The translations under genes and the position numbers were made by a program. 7,209 nt of DNA from Actinomycetes bacterium. Lineage in GTDB: Bacteria; Actinomycetota; Actinomycetes; Streptosporangiales; Streptosporangiaceae. The stretch lies in assembly GCA_023425615.1 (NCBI GenBank), contig JAFACJ010001177.1, forward strand, positions 1 through 7,209, read 5' to 3'. Positions 1-5,748 of the stretch are shown here, piece after piece. Each line of letters begins with the position of its first letter. Within the stretch, counting starts at the first letter, position 1. The notes beneath the pieces were generated by a model. That model saw only the letters and a program-made list of their open reading frames with translations, did no database searches and had not been told where the DNA came from.

Positions 1-398
1 GCGTACATCACCGCCAGGGTGCGTGCCCTGGCCCCGGCGGGGCCGCCCGAGACCGGGGCGTCGACATAGGCGACGCCGTGCCCGGCCAGCAGGGCGGCGT
101 TCTCGCGTGCGGCGCTCACCCCGATCGTCGAGGTGTCGATGACGAGGGCGGCGCGGCGGCCTTCCGTCCCCGCGATCTCCCGCACCACCTGTCCGGAGAC
201 CTTGCCGTCGGGGAGGCTGAGCACCACCACGTCGGCGCCGCGGGCCACCTCCGCCGTGTCGGTGGCCGCCGACGCGCCCTCGGGCACCCGTGCGGGCCCC
301 GCGGCGTCGTAGGCCACCAGCGGCAGTCCCCGCCCGACCACGTTCGCCGCCAGCGCGCCGCCCATGTTGCCCAGGCCGACGAAACCGACGGTCGTCAT
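1..398 (-). CDS. 3-hydroxyisobutyrate dehydrogenase-like NAD(P)-dependent oxidoreductase, N-terminal part (runs off left edge)
   Basis: This is the first 132 residues of a soluble beta-hydroxyacid dehydrogenase of the 6-phosphogluconate/3-hydroxyisobutyrate dehydrogenase superfamily. Members oxidise a beta-hydroxy acid to a semialdehyde, or reduce a semialdehyde, with NAD(P). The sequence starts MTTVGFVGLGNMGG, a Rossmann GxGxxG loop (G8, G10, G13). An acidic D31 ends the second strand, which favours NAD over NADP. The family substrate-binding signature DAPVSGG is at residues 113-119. The catalytic lysine and C-terminal helical domain lie beyond base 1, so activity cannot be judged. The ATG at 398-396 overlaps the TGA of the upstream decarboxylase-like gene by 4 bases (ATGA), with GGGAG 5 bases before the start region, so translation is probably coupled. 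As the last visible gene of a catabolic operon it may oxidise a hydroxy-acid product. The substrate is unknown; a tartronate-semialdehyde or glyoxylate reductase is an alternative. Confidence 0.9.
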   Translation of the reverse strand, partial: MTTVGFVGLGNMGGALAANVVGRGLPLVAYDAAGPARVPEGASAATDTAEVARGADVVVLSLPDGKVSGQVVREIAGTEGRRAALVIDTSTIGVSAARENAALLAGHGVAYVDAPVSGGPAGARARTLAVMY

Positions 399-778
399 TC
401 CTTCTCCCGTTCGGCGCGGAGGGAGCGGATGACGCGTTTGGCCGACACCCCCGCCGGGGCGCCGCAGTAGGCGGCGACCTGGAACAGGAGCTCGTCGATC
501 TCCTCGTCGGTGACGCCCGTGCGGGGCGAGCTGCCCGCGTGGAGGCGGAACTCCTCCATGCGGCCCAGGGCCGCCGTCATCGCCAGCACCAGGAGGCTGC
601 GATCACGGGTGCTGAGGGCGCCTTCGCGCGTCCACACCCCCCAGGCCGTCGCGGTGATGTAGTCCTGGAACTCCCGGCCCACGGGGTCGGTCTCGGCGGT
701 CACGCCATTGACGTAGTCGTCGCCGAGCATCGCGCGGCGCATGGCGTAGGCGGCGTCCAAGCCGTTCTTCTCTTCCAT
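395..778 (-). CDS. carboxymuconolactone decarboxylase family protein
   Basis: A 127-residue protein of the carboxymuconolactone decarboxylase (CMD/AhpD-like) family, close in length and layout to single-domain gamma-CMD (PcaC type). The visible core is REFQDYITATAWGVW (35-49), RDRSLLVLAMTAALGR (58-73), an E76-x3-H80 pair in MEEFRLH, and QVAAYCGAPAG (100-110) with one cysteine, C105. There is no CxxC pair, so an AhpD-type peroxidase is unlikely. PcaC decarboxylates gamma-carboxymuconolactone in the protocatechuate branch of the beta-ketoadipate pathway. No other pca gene is visible, and the neighbours handle acyl-CoAs, so a related decarboxylation or isomerisation of another substrate is as likely. 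The ATG at 778-776 follows GGGGGAG with 3 bases between, and lies 12 bases after the hydratase stop. Its stop overlaps the next gene by 4 bases. The family call is firm; the reaction is not. Confidence 0.88.
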   Translation of the reverse strand: MEEKNGLDAAYAMRRAMLGDDYVNGVTAETDPVGREFQDYITATAWGVWTREGALSTRDRSLLVLAMTAALGRMEEFRLHAGSSPRTGVTDEEIDELLFQVAAYCGAPAGVSAKRVIRSLRAEREKE

Positions 779-790
779 GGTCTCCCCCGG

Positions 791-1558
791 TCACGCCTTT
801 CCGGCGGTGAGCTTCTCGATGATGGCGGCGAAGTCGTCGGTCTGGAACGACTGGTACTCGGCGGTCATCGCGAAGTCGAGGGTGGCGAGGACTGCACGCT
901 CCAGCTGGAGGTTGAGCAGGCGCTTGGTGCTCTCGACCGCCTGGCGGGGCAGGCCCGCGATCTTCTCGGCGCACTTGAGCGCCTCGGCCACCGGGTCGGC
1001 GACGACATGGTTGGCGAGGCCCATCTGGACGGCGCGCTCGGCGGAGATGCGGGCGCCGGTCAGTGCGTACTCCTTGGCCAGCAGCAGGCTGGTGTGCAGC
1101 GGCCAGGTGAGGGGGCCTCCGTCGGCGGCGACCAGGCCGACCTGCACGTGCGGGTCGGCGAGGTATGCCTTCTCCGCCATGTAGACGACGTCGCTGAGCG
1201 CCACCAGGCTGCACCCCAGGCCGACGGCCGGGCCGTTGACGGCGGCGACCACCGGGACGCGGCAGCGCGCCATGCCGAGGACCAGGTCGCGGCCGTGGGC
1301 GATGGTGCGGGAGCGCAGCTCGGGGTCGCCCTTCAGCTCCTTGAGGTAGGTGAAGTCGCCGCCCGCCGAGAACGCCTTGCCGCTGCCGGTGAGGACGGCG
1401 GCGCGGGCGTCGCGGTCCTCGCTGAGCTGCGGCCACAGCTTGGCGAGGCCGGTGTGCAGCGCGTCGTTCACCGCGTTGAGGGCGTCGGGGCGGTTCAGGG
1501 TGATGATCCGCAGCGGCCCTTCCTCGCGGACCTCGATCTCCTTGGGCACGTCGTACAT
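791..1558 (-). CDS. enoyl-CoA hydratase/isomerase (crotonase) family protein
   Basis: A 255-residue crotonase-fold protein, normal length for the family, acting on a CoA thioester in the cytosol. The N-terminal strand has RIITLNRPDALNAV (17-30). The first oxyanion-hole segment is KAFSAGGDF (61-69), and the second is NGPAVGLGCSL (108-118). A conserved DPHVQVGLVAADGG stretch (135-148) is followed by ALTGARISAERAVQMGLAN (165-183) and a C-terminal helix containing ESTKRLLN. By alignment with rat mitochondrial hydratase, the two catalytic glutamates (E144 and E164) fall at S117 and H137, so neither is retained. It may be a variant hydratase, or an isomerase, hydrolase, or C-C bond-cleaving crotonase. 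The ATG has GGGAG 6 bases upstream and begins one base after the dehydrogenase stop, placing it inside the operon. The fold is certain; the exact reaction is open. Confidence 0.92.
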   Translation of the reverse strand: MYDVPKEIEVREEGPLRIITLNRPDALNAVNDALHTGLAKLWPQLSEDRDARAAVLTGSGKAFSAGGDFTYLKELKGDPELRSRTIAHGRDLVLGMARCRVPVVAAVNGPAVGLGCSLVALSDVVYMAEKAYLADPHVQVGLVAADGGPLTWPLHTSLLLAKEYALTGARISAERAVQMGLANHVVADPVAEALKCAEKIAGLPRQAVESTKRLLNLQLERAVLATLDFAMTAEYQSFQTDDFAAIIEKLTAGKA

Positions 1559-1559
1559 G

Positions 1560-2648
1560 TCAGGCTCCCAATCCCAGGATCCGCGAGGAGATGATGTTCT
1601 TCTGGATCTGTGAAGTACCGCCCATGACGCTCTGGGCGCGGCTGTAGAGGTAGGTGGCGAGCAGCTCGGGGTCCCGCGTCCCGGCGACGGACAGCGCGGC
1701 GTGCCCGACGGTCTGCTCGGTCCAGGTCATGAGCAGCTTGTCCAGCGACCCGTCGGGGCCGTGCTCGACGCCGTCGAGCCGCTCCGACAGCCGGCGCCGC
1801 ACGTGCAGGCGCAGCATCTCGGTCTCCACCAGCGCCCAGACCAGCTCATCCGGCGCCTCTCCCTCAAGCCCGGACAGCAGGTGGCGGACGGTCTTGCCGT
1901 AGCGGGCGGAGAAGCCGAGCTCGGCGGGTTCGCGCTCGTGGCCGACGATCGTCATCGCCAGCTTCCAGCCCTCGCCCGGTGCGCCGACCATCTGGTCGGC
2001 CGGCACCCGCGCCCCGTCGAAGACGACCTGCCCGAACTCGGTGGTCACCCCGTTCATCATCCGCAGCGGGCGCTGCTCGATGCCCGGCTGGTGCATGGAG
2101 ACGATGAAGCCGGACAGGCCCTTGTGGCGCGGCACGTCCGGGTCGGTGCGGGCCAGCAGCAGGCACCAGTCGGCGATGTCGGAGTAGCTCGTCCAGATCT
2201 TGTGCCCGTGGATGACGTACTCGTCGCCCTCGCGGACCGCCGTCGTCGTCAGCGACGCCAGGTCCGAACCGGCTCCCGGCTCGCTGAAACCCTGGCACCA
2301 GCGGTCGGTGCCGTTCATCATGCCGGGCAGGAAGCGGCTCCGCAGCTCCCGGCCGCCGTGCCTGCCCAGCCCCTGCATGAGGTAGCCGAGGCTGGGGCGG
2401 GCCGGCGCGCCGGCGCGGGCCAGCTCCTCGTCCAGGATGACGTCGTAGACGGGCGGCAGCTCGTGGCCGCCGTACTCCTTGGGCCAGGACAGGCCGAAGA
2501 ACCCCGCGGAGTACAGCGCCTGGTGCCATTCGCCCTGCTTGCGCCAGTAGTCGTCTCCCGAGGTGGGGAACCTCCCCGCCGTCTCGGCGAGCCAGGACCG
2601 CAGCCGCTCCCGGAAGGCGGCCTCCTCGGGCGAGTCACGAAAGTCCAA
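1560..2648 (-). CDS. acyl-CoA dehydrogenase, catalytic-type subunit (TTG start)
   Basis: A 362-residue flavin acyl-CoA dehydrogenase, expected to introduce an alpha-beta double bond into an acyl-CoA and pass electrons to ETF. The N-terminal helical domain has the typical opening DFRDSPEEAAFRERLRSWL and GLSWPKEYGG (52-61). The middle beta domain carries CQGFSEPGAGSDLASL (118-133) and HKIWTSYSDIADW (149-161), the substrate/FAD face. The C-terminal domain ends VMGGTSQIQKNIISSRILGL. The usual MCAD catalytic glutamate (the E of YEGT) is glycine here (G343). E238 in GHERE aligns with the catalytic glutamate of isovaleryl-CoA and long-chain dehydrogenases (E254 of IVD) and is the likely base. The start is TTG at 2648-2646, supported by AAGGAG 7 bases upstream and a normal N-terminus. 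It overlaps the preceding dehydrogenase-like gene by 14 bases. That pairing suggests a heteromeric enzyme like mycobacterial FadE26/27 or FadE28/29. Confidence 0.94.
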   Translation of the reverse strand: MDFRDSPEEAAFRERLRSWLAETAGRFPTSGDDYWRKQGEWHQALYSAGFFGLSWPKEYGGHELPPVYDVILDEELARAGAPARPSLGYLMQGLGRHGGRELRSRFLPGMMNGTDRWCQGFSEPGAGSDLASLTTTAVREGDEYVIHGHKIWTSYSDIADWCLLLARTDPDVPRHKGLSGFIVSMHQPGIEQRPLRMMNGVTTEFGQVVFDGARVPADQMVGAPGEGWKLAMTIVGHEREPAELGFSARYGKTVRHLLSGLEGEAPDELVWALVETEMLRLHVRRRLSERLDGVEHGPDGSLDKLLMTWTEQTVGHAALSVAGTRDPELLATYLYSRAQSVMGGTSQIQKNIISSRILGLGA

Positions 2649-3543
2649 GGTCGATCTCCTTCAGGCTCACGGGGAACAGTTCGGTGGAGGTCAGCGCCCT
2701 GCGCAGATGAACGTGCGCCAGGCACTCCCAGGTGTTGCCGATGCCGCCGTGCACCTGGACCGAGGTCTCGCAGATGGTCCGCGCCGAGCGGGCGCAGTAG
2801 ACCTTGGCGATCCGCGCCGCCTGGAGCGCCTCGGCGGGCTCCAGTTCGTCGACGGCCCAGGCGGCGTGCCGCAGGACGCTCACCGATCCCTCGATGAGGG
2901 CGAGGGACTCGGCGAGCAGATGCGCGACGGCCTGGTAGGAGCCGATCGTCTTGCCGTACTGCTCGCGGACCTTGGCGTAGTCGCAGGCGAGCCGGTGCGC
3001 GCCGCGCGAGACCCCGACCAGGTCGGCGGCGGTGACGACGAGCGCCAGCGCGTGCCAGCGCCCGGCGTCCTCCGGCGTCAGCTCACCGAGCGGCTCCCGG
3101 AGGTCGGCGGCCTCGGCGTTCTGGCGGGTCAGGTCGGCTCCCGGCAGGAGCGCGCCGGTCCGCCCTGCCAGCAGCCGTGTGCCCTCCAGGGCGACGGCGC
3201 GCTCGATGCCCCGCGCGTCCAGCGCCTCGGCGTCCAGCGCGACGGTCCAGGAGGCGTCGTCGGGCGCGCCGACGCGCCTGCGCAGGTCGTCGGCGAGCAC
3301 GGGGCCGAGGAAGGGGACGTCGATGAGCCCGCGCCCGAACTCCTCGGCGACGACGGCGACCTCCACGCCGGACGCCCCGTCCGAGCGCAGGGTGCGCCAG
3401 CCGGTGGAGGCGACCGCCTTCTCCAGCCGCGCGGCGCGGTCGGCGTCGTCGAGCTCCAGGACGGAGCCGGGGCCCAGGTCGTCGGCGAGACGGGCGGCGG
3501 CGTCGCGCAGTTCGAGCTGTTCAGTGGTCAGACGTGCGTCCAT
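2635..3543 (-). CDS. acyl-CoA dehydrogenase-like subunit, short and probably non-catalytic
   Basis: A 302-residue acyl-CoA dehydrogenase-family protein, about 70-80 residues shorter than a usual member. The N-terminal helical domain is recognisable (TTEQLELRDAAARLADDL, 6-23; VAEEFGRGLIDVPFLGPVL, 65-83). The middle beta domain is reduced and lacks the usual SEPxAGSD and WIT-type motifs. The C-terminal domain has VREQYGKTIGSYQAV (192-206), with the conserved FAD-contacting arginine R193, and QVHGGIGNTWE (263-273). Neither known catalytic-base position holds a glutamate: by alignment with isovaleryl-CoA dehydrogenase they are A167 and about F290. It probably forms a heteromer with the next gene product and contributes to FAD binding, as in mycobacterial two-gene FadE pairs. 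The ATG at 3543-3541 has AAGGAG 4 bases upstream and lies within the end of the synthetase gene (23-base overlap). It then overlaps the next gene by 14 bases. Confidence 0.9.
   Translation of the reverse strand: MDARLTTEQLELRDAAARLADDLGPGSVLELDDADRAARLEKAVASTGWRTLRSDGASGVEVAVVAEEFGRGLIDVPFLGPVLADDLRRRVGAPDDASWTVALDAEALDARGIERAVALEGTRLLAGRTGALLPGADLTRQNAEAADLREPLGELTPEDAGRWHALALVVTAADLVGVSRGAHRLACDYAKVREQYGKTIGSYQAVAHLLAESLALIEGSVSVLRHAAWAVDELEPAEALQAARIAKVYCARSARTICETSVQVHGGIGNTWECLAHVHLRRALTSTELFPVSLKEIDLGLS
2646..2661 (-). promoter_or_regulatory. ribosome binding site that fixes a TTG start
   Basis: On the minus strand AAGGAG (2661-2656) precedes TTG (2648-2646) by 7 bases. No ATG or GTG nearby gives the normal acyl-CoA dehydrogenase N-terminus (DFRDSPEEAAF). 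The site lies inside the last codons of the upstream dehydrogenase-like gene, so ribosomes finishing that gene can restart here. This would help keep the two subunits in balance. Confidence 0.75.
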
Positions 3544-4939
3544 GACGCTCCTTGAGGACTCGGCGCAGCACCTTGCCCGAGGGCAGGCGGGGGATCTCGG
3601 CGACCAGCACCACTTCGCTCGGCCGCTTGTAGGAGGCGAGCCGCTCGCCGACCAGGGCGATGAGCTCGGCCGGCTCGACCCTGCCCCGCGGCGCGACCGC
3701 CGCGATGATCGCCTCTCCGTTGGCGGTGTCGGGGATCCCGTACACCGCGCAGTCGGCGACGGCGGGATGCCCGTGCAGGACCGCCTCGACCTCGGCCGGC
3801 GCCACCTGGAAGCCGCGCACCTTGATCATTTCCTTGGACCGGTCGGTGAGCCGCACCCAGCCGTCGGCGTCGACGCTGCCGACGTCGCCGGTGCGGTACC
3901 AGCCGTCGTGGAAGGCGCCGGGCGTCGCCTCGTCCGGCAGGTAGCCGGCCATCAGCGAAGCCGAGCGCGCCTGGATCTCCCCGGTCTCGCCGGGCGCGAC
4001 CGGCTCCCCGGTCTCCAGCGACACCACGCGCAGCTCCACGCCCGGCACGGCGCGGCCCGCGCTGTCCAGCCGCGCCTCCTCGACGGGGTTGCAGGTGATG
4101 ACGGGCAGCTCGCTGGCGCCGTAGGCCGGCACCCAGCCGACGCCCGTCCGCGCGGTGACGGCCTCGGCGACGCTGGGCGTCACGGGGGTCGCGCCCCACA
4201 TGATGTAGCGCAGCGAGGACAGGTCGTAGGACTCCAGCTTCGGGTGCGAGGACAGCGCCAGCGCGATCGGCGCCACCGCCATCTCCACGGTGATCCGGTC
4301 TGACTCGATGCACTGGAGCATCCGGTCCAGGTCGAACCTGCGGTGCAGCCGCAGCCAGGCGCCCGACTCCAGGGCCGTGACGATGTTGAGGATGCCGAGG
4401 ATGTGCGACGGCGGGGTGGTGATCTGGATCCGGTCGGCGTCCGTCAGCCCCAGCGCGACACGCCAGTGCACGACGGCGGCGCCGAACGAGGCGTGGGTGT
4501 GCCGGACCGCCTTGGGCATCCCGGTCGTGCCGGAGCTGAACACCAGCAGCGCGTCGGACGCCGGGTCGGGCCCGGGGAACGCGGCGGCGGCGTCAGGCGC
4601 CGCCGGTTCGACCGGCGCGTCGAGGTGCAGCATCGCGGGCATCAGCTCGGCCAGCACCGGGTGGTCGCCCACCGCGTGCGCGGGCCGGGTGATCGCGATG
4701 GCGTGCTCGGCCTCGGTCCGCTTCCAGGCCGGGCTGAACAGCACGACCGCGGCGCCGAGCCGCCAGATCGCCTGGACCGCCGCCACGAACTCCGGCCGGT
4801 TGGACGACATGAGCGCCACGCGGTCGCCCGCGCGCACCCCGCGTGCCGCCAGCGCCACGGCCAGCCCTCCGGCCATCGCCTCCAACCGGGAAAGGCTGTA
4901 CTCCCGCTCCTCGAAGACGAGCACGATCGGTTCGCTCAT
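3521..4939 (-). CDS. AMP-dependent acyl-CoA synthetase/ligase
   Basis: A 472-residue member of the ANL adenylating superfamily that activates a carboxylic acid to its acyl-CoA through an acyl-AMP, using ATP and CoA. Visible motifs in order: the phosphate-binding loop SSGTTGMPK (135-143); WGATPVTPSV (248-257); YGASE (273-277); WYRTGD (347-352); the hinge region DRSKEMIKVRGFQVAPAEVE (366-385); and PSGKVLRR (453-460) with K456 as the likely adenylation lysine. It is somewhat short for the family because the N-terminus is brief. I chose ATG 4939-4937 because GAGGA lies 6 bases upstream. A GTG at 4957-4955 would add six residues (MRRGRD) without a comparable site. As first gene of the operon it sets the pathway's entry step. 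Its 3' end overlaps the next gene by 23 bases. The acid is unknown; medium-chain, aromatic or cyclic acids all remain possible. Confidence 0.94.
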   Translation of the reverse strand: MSEPIVLVFEEREYSLSRLEAMAGGLAVALAARGVRAGDRVALMSSNRPEFVAAVQAIWRLGAAVVLFSPAWKRTEAEHAIAITRPAHAVGDHPVLAELMPAMLHLDAPVEPAAPDAAAAFPGPDPASDALLVFSSGTTGMPKAVRHTHASFGAAVVHWRVALGLTDADRIQITTPPSHILGILNIVTALESGAWLRLHRRFDLDRMLQCIESDRITVEMAVAPIALALSSHPKLESYDLSSLRYIMWGATPVTPSVAEAVTARTGVGWVPAYGASELPVITCNPVEEARLDSAGRAVPGVELRVVSLETGEPVAPGETGEIQARSASLMAGYLPDEATPGAFHDGWYRTGDVGSVDADGWVRLTDRSKEMIKVRGFQVAPAEVEAVLHGHPAVADCAVYGIPDTANGEAIIAAVAPRGRVEPAELIALVGERLASYKRPSEVVLVAEIPRLPSGKVLRRVLKERHGRTSDH

Positions 4940-5002
4940 GTCCCGTCCTCGCCGCACGCATCAGGCATGTCACACCACCATTGAGAGGCTTCCAGCTTGT
5001 AG

Positions 5003-5021
5003 GTGAGAACTATATTCTCAC
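5003..5021. promoter_or_regulatory. inverted-repeat operator candidate
   Basis: GTGAGAA-CTATA-TTCTCAC is a perfect 7-base inverted repeat around a 5-base AT-rich spacer. It is the only AT-rich patch in a very GC-rich region and lies 64 bases upstream of the acyl-CoA synthetase start. It covers the proposed -10 element of that operon, so a bound dimer would block RNA polymerase. Its size and symmetry suit a TetR-family regulator, a common controller of actinobacterial acyl-CoA operons. It does not match the KstR or KstR2 consensus I remember. No regulator gene is visible in the window. Confidence 0.6.
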
Positions 5022-5037
5022 TCAAACAGAATCTTAA
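5009..5037 (-). promoter_or_regulatory. sigma-70-like promoter of the catabolic operon (candidate)
   Basis: On the minus strand TTAAGA (5037-5032; 4 of 6 match TTGACA) is followed after 17 bases by TATAGT (5014-5009; 5 of 6 match TATAAT). Transcription would begin near 5002, giving a leader of about 60 bases before the synthetase ATG. The -10 lies inside the inverted repeat. This comes from sequence only; no start site has been mapped. Confidence 0.5.
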
Positions 5038-5040
5038 TAC

Positions 5041-5217
5041 CAGACGGGACGCCTCCCTGCCGAGACCGTTCTTCCGAACCGCCCAGGCATCGGGCGCGAG
5101 AGCCGGGCTGGAGGCAGGCCGGCCCCGCCGCCAGCGGCGGATGGTTCACACCCCGCCCGTGCGCGCCCCGGCGTTCGCGCGAAATCACAGCGAATCGCCG
5201 CCGAATGTCAGTGACGA
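5041..5217. other. intergenic region between divergent units, with a small hairpin
   Basis: No convincing gene is seen in this stretch between the catabolic operon and the plus-strand module. It holds a GC-rich hairpin at 5125-5140 (CCGCCG-CCAG-CGGCGG, 6-base stem, 4-base loop), a 10-base palindrome TTCGCGCGAA at 5174-5183, and a weak GTTC-N4-GAAC repeat at 5068-5079. A promoter for the plus-strand genes should lie here or just downstream, but I could not find a paired -35/-10. The role of the hairpin and palindrome is unknown. Confidence 0.45.
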
Positions 5218-5748
5218 ATGGTAAAAACTTGCTTCCGGAGCGTCACAGGAAGGGGCCGGGCTGTATGGACAGCGGTGACGAGTCGCCGAGCGTCGTCCTC
5301 GACGACGCCATCATGCTCGGTCAAGAACCACACCACCGACTACGACGGCGTCGACATCACGATCGCGTCGTCGGTCGAGTACGAGGTGTACTACGCCGTC
5401 GACTTCGAGTTGCAGTTGAAGTGCACGTCCCGCACCGACATCGTCCACGACACACACGTCACCTGGTCGATGGAGGAGCGGTCCTTCCGTAAGCTGACCA
5501 ACTCCAAGCGCTACAACACCGCCTACCTGGGCGTTCTCATTGTTCCCGACGATGTGACGGCCTGGTTGGCCCAGGACGAGGAACGACTCTTCACGAGGAG
5601 CCGGATGTACTGGCAGAGCGCCGCGGAGCTGGGAACCATCGATGACGGCAAAGCGACGAAGACAGTCCGGCTGCCGAGACGTAACATCTTTGACGTTCCG
5701 CACCTCCTTGGGATCATGCGACGTCTGGGTGAGGAAGGCGATCGATGA
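5218..5748 (+). CDS. DUF4365-type PD-(D/E)XK nuclease-like protein, N-terminus apparently frameshifted
   Basis: The open frame encodes 176 residues. From about residue 35 it resembles DUF4365 proteins, a restriction-endonuclease-like family. It has DYDGVDITI (41-49) with D46 as probable metal ligand, then FELQLKCTS (63-71) giving the ExQxK core (E64, Q66, K68). Next come KLTNSKRYN (92-100), LGVLIVPDD (104-112), TRSRMYWQSAAELG (126-139) and a C-terminal LP-rich tail. Residues 1-34 are rich in S, T and R, have poor G/C third positions and look like a shadow frame. The N-terminal helix usual before the DGVD strand is absent. A better N-terminus lies in another frame from ATG 5265 (separate entry), so this gene may be a pseudogene, or mis-assembled. 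The stop overlaps the next start as ATGA, with GAGGAAGG serving that next gene. A nucleic-acid-cutting role is inferred only from the fold. Confidence 0.72.
   Translation: MVKTCFRSVTGRGRAVWTAVTSRRASSSTTPSCSVKNHTTDYDGVDITIASSVEYEVYYAVDFELQLKCTSRTDIVHDTHVTWSMEERSFRKLTNSKRYNTAYLGVLIVPDDVTAWLAQDEERLFTRSRMYWQSAAELGTIDDGKATKTVRLPRRNIFDVPHLLGIMRRLGEEGDR
5265..5324 (+). other. out-of-frame original N-terminus of the DUF4365 gene
   Basis: Reading from ATG 5265 gives MDSGDESPSVVLDDAIMLGQ. Codons from 5265 to 5318 almost all end in G or C, as in the true genes here, whereas the overlapping frame used downstream does not until about 5317. AGGAAGG at 5247-5253 sits upstream, 11 bases from the ATG, a slightly long but usable spacing. 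The coding signal changes frame at TGCTCGGTCAA (5314-5324), which reads as M-L-G-Q at the end of this segment and C-S-V-K at the start of the next. I infer that this is the real gene start, separated from the body by a lost segment. Confidence 0.55.

Noticed and set aside
290..1594. Long plus-strand open frame opposite the dehydrogenase, decarboxylase-like and hydratase genes
   Set aside because: It is rich in R, A, G and V with no domain, and lies antisense to three genes with clear family motifs and ribosome binding sites. Such frames are expected in very GC-rich DNA. The similar plus-strand frames at 1701-2897, 2563-3555, 3032-4303 and 4290-5006 were dropped for the same reason.
4936..4968. 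Ten-codon minus-strand leader frame (MPDACGEDGT) whose stop overlaps the synthetase start
   Set aside because: No good ribosome binding site precedes it, it has no run of a regulatory amino acid, and no terminator/antiterminator pair is visible. The overlap is probably chance.
5068..5079. GTTC-N4-GAAC as an SOS (LexA) box
   Set aside because: The actinobacterial LexA site has GAAC before GTTC; here the halves are in the reverse order and only 4 bases match, so this is not a LexA site.
5174..5183. Palindrome TTCGCGCGAA as a regulator site for the plus-strand genes
   Set aside because: A 10-base palindrome of this composition is not rare in such GC-rich DNA, it has no second copy, and no promoter could be placed beside it. 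It is only mentioned in the intergenic entry.
5325..5492. Continuation of the frame from 5205 past the junction
   Set aside because: After about 5324 this frame is R/H/V-rich and antisense-like in composition, while the other frame carries the DUF4365 motifs. Only the part before the junction looks coding.
5311..5703. Minus-strand open frames opposite the plus-strand pair (also 5523-6281 and 6281-6760)
   Set aside because: No recognisable domain, and they oppose frames with better codon bias, a ribosome binding site and an ATGA coupling.
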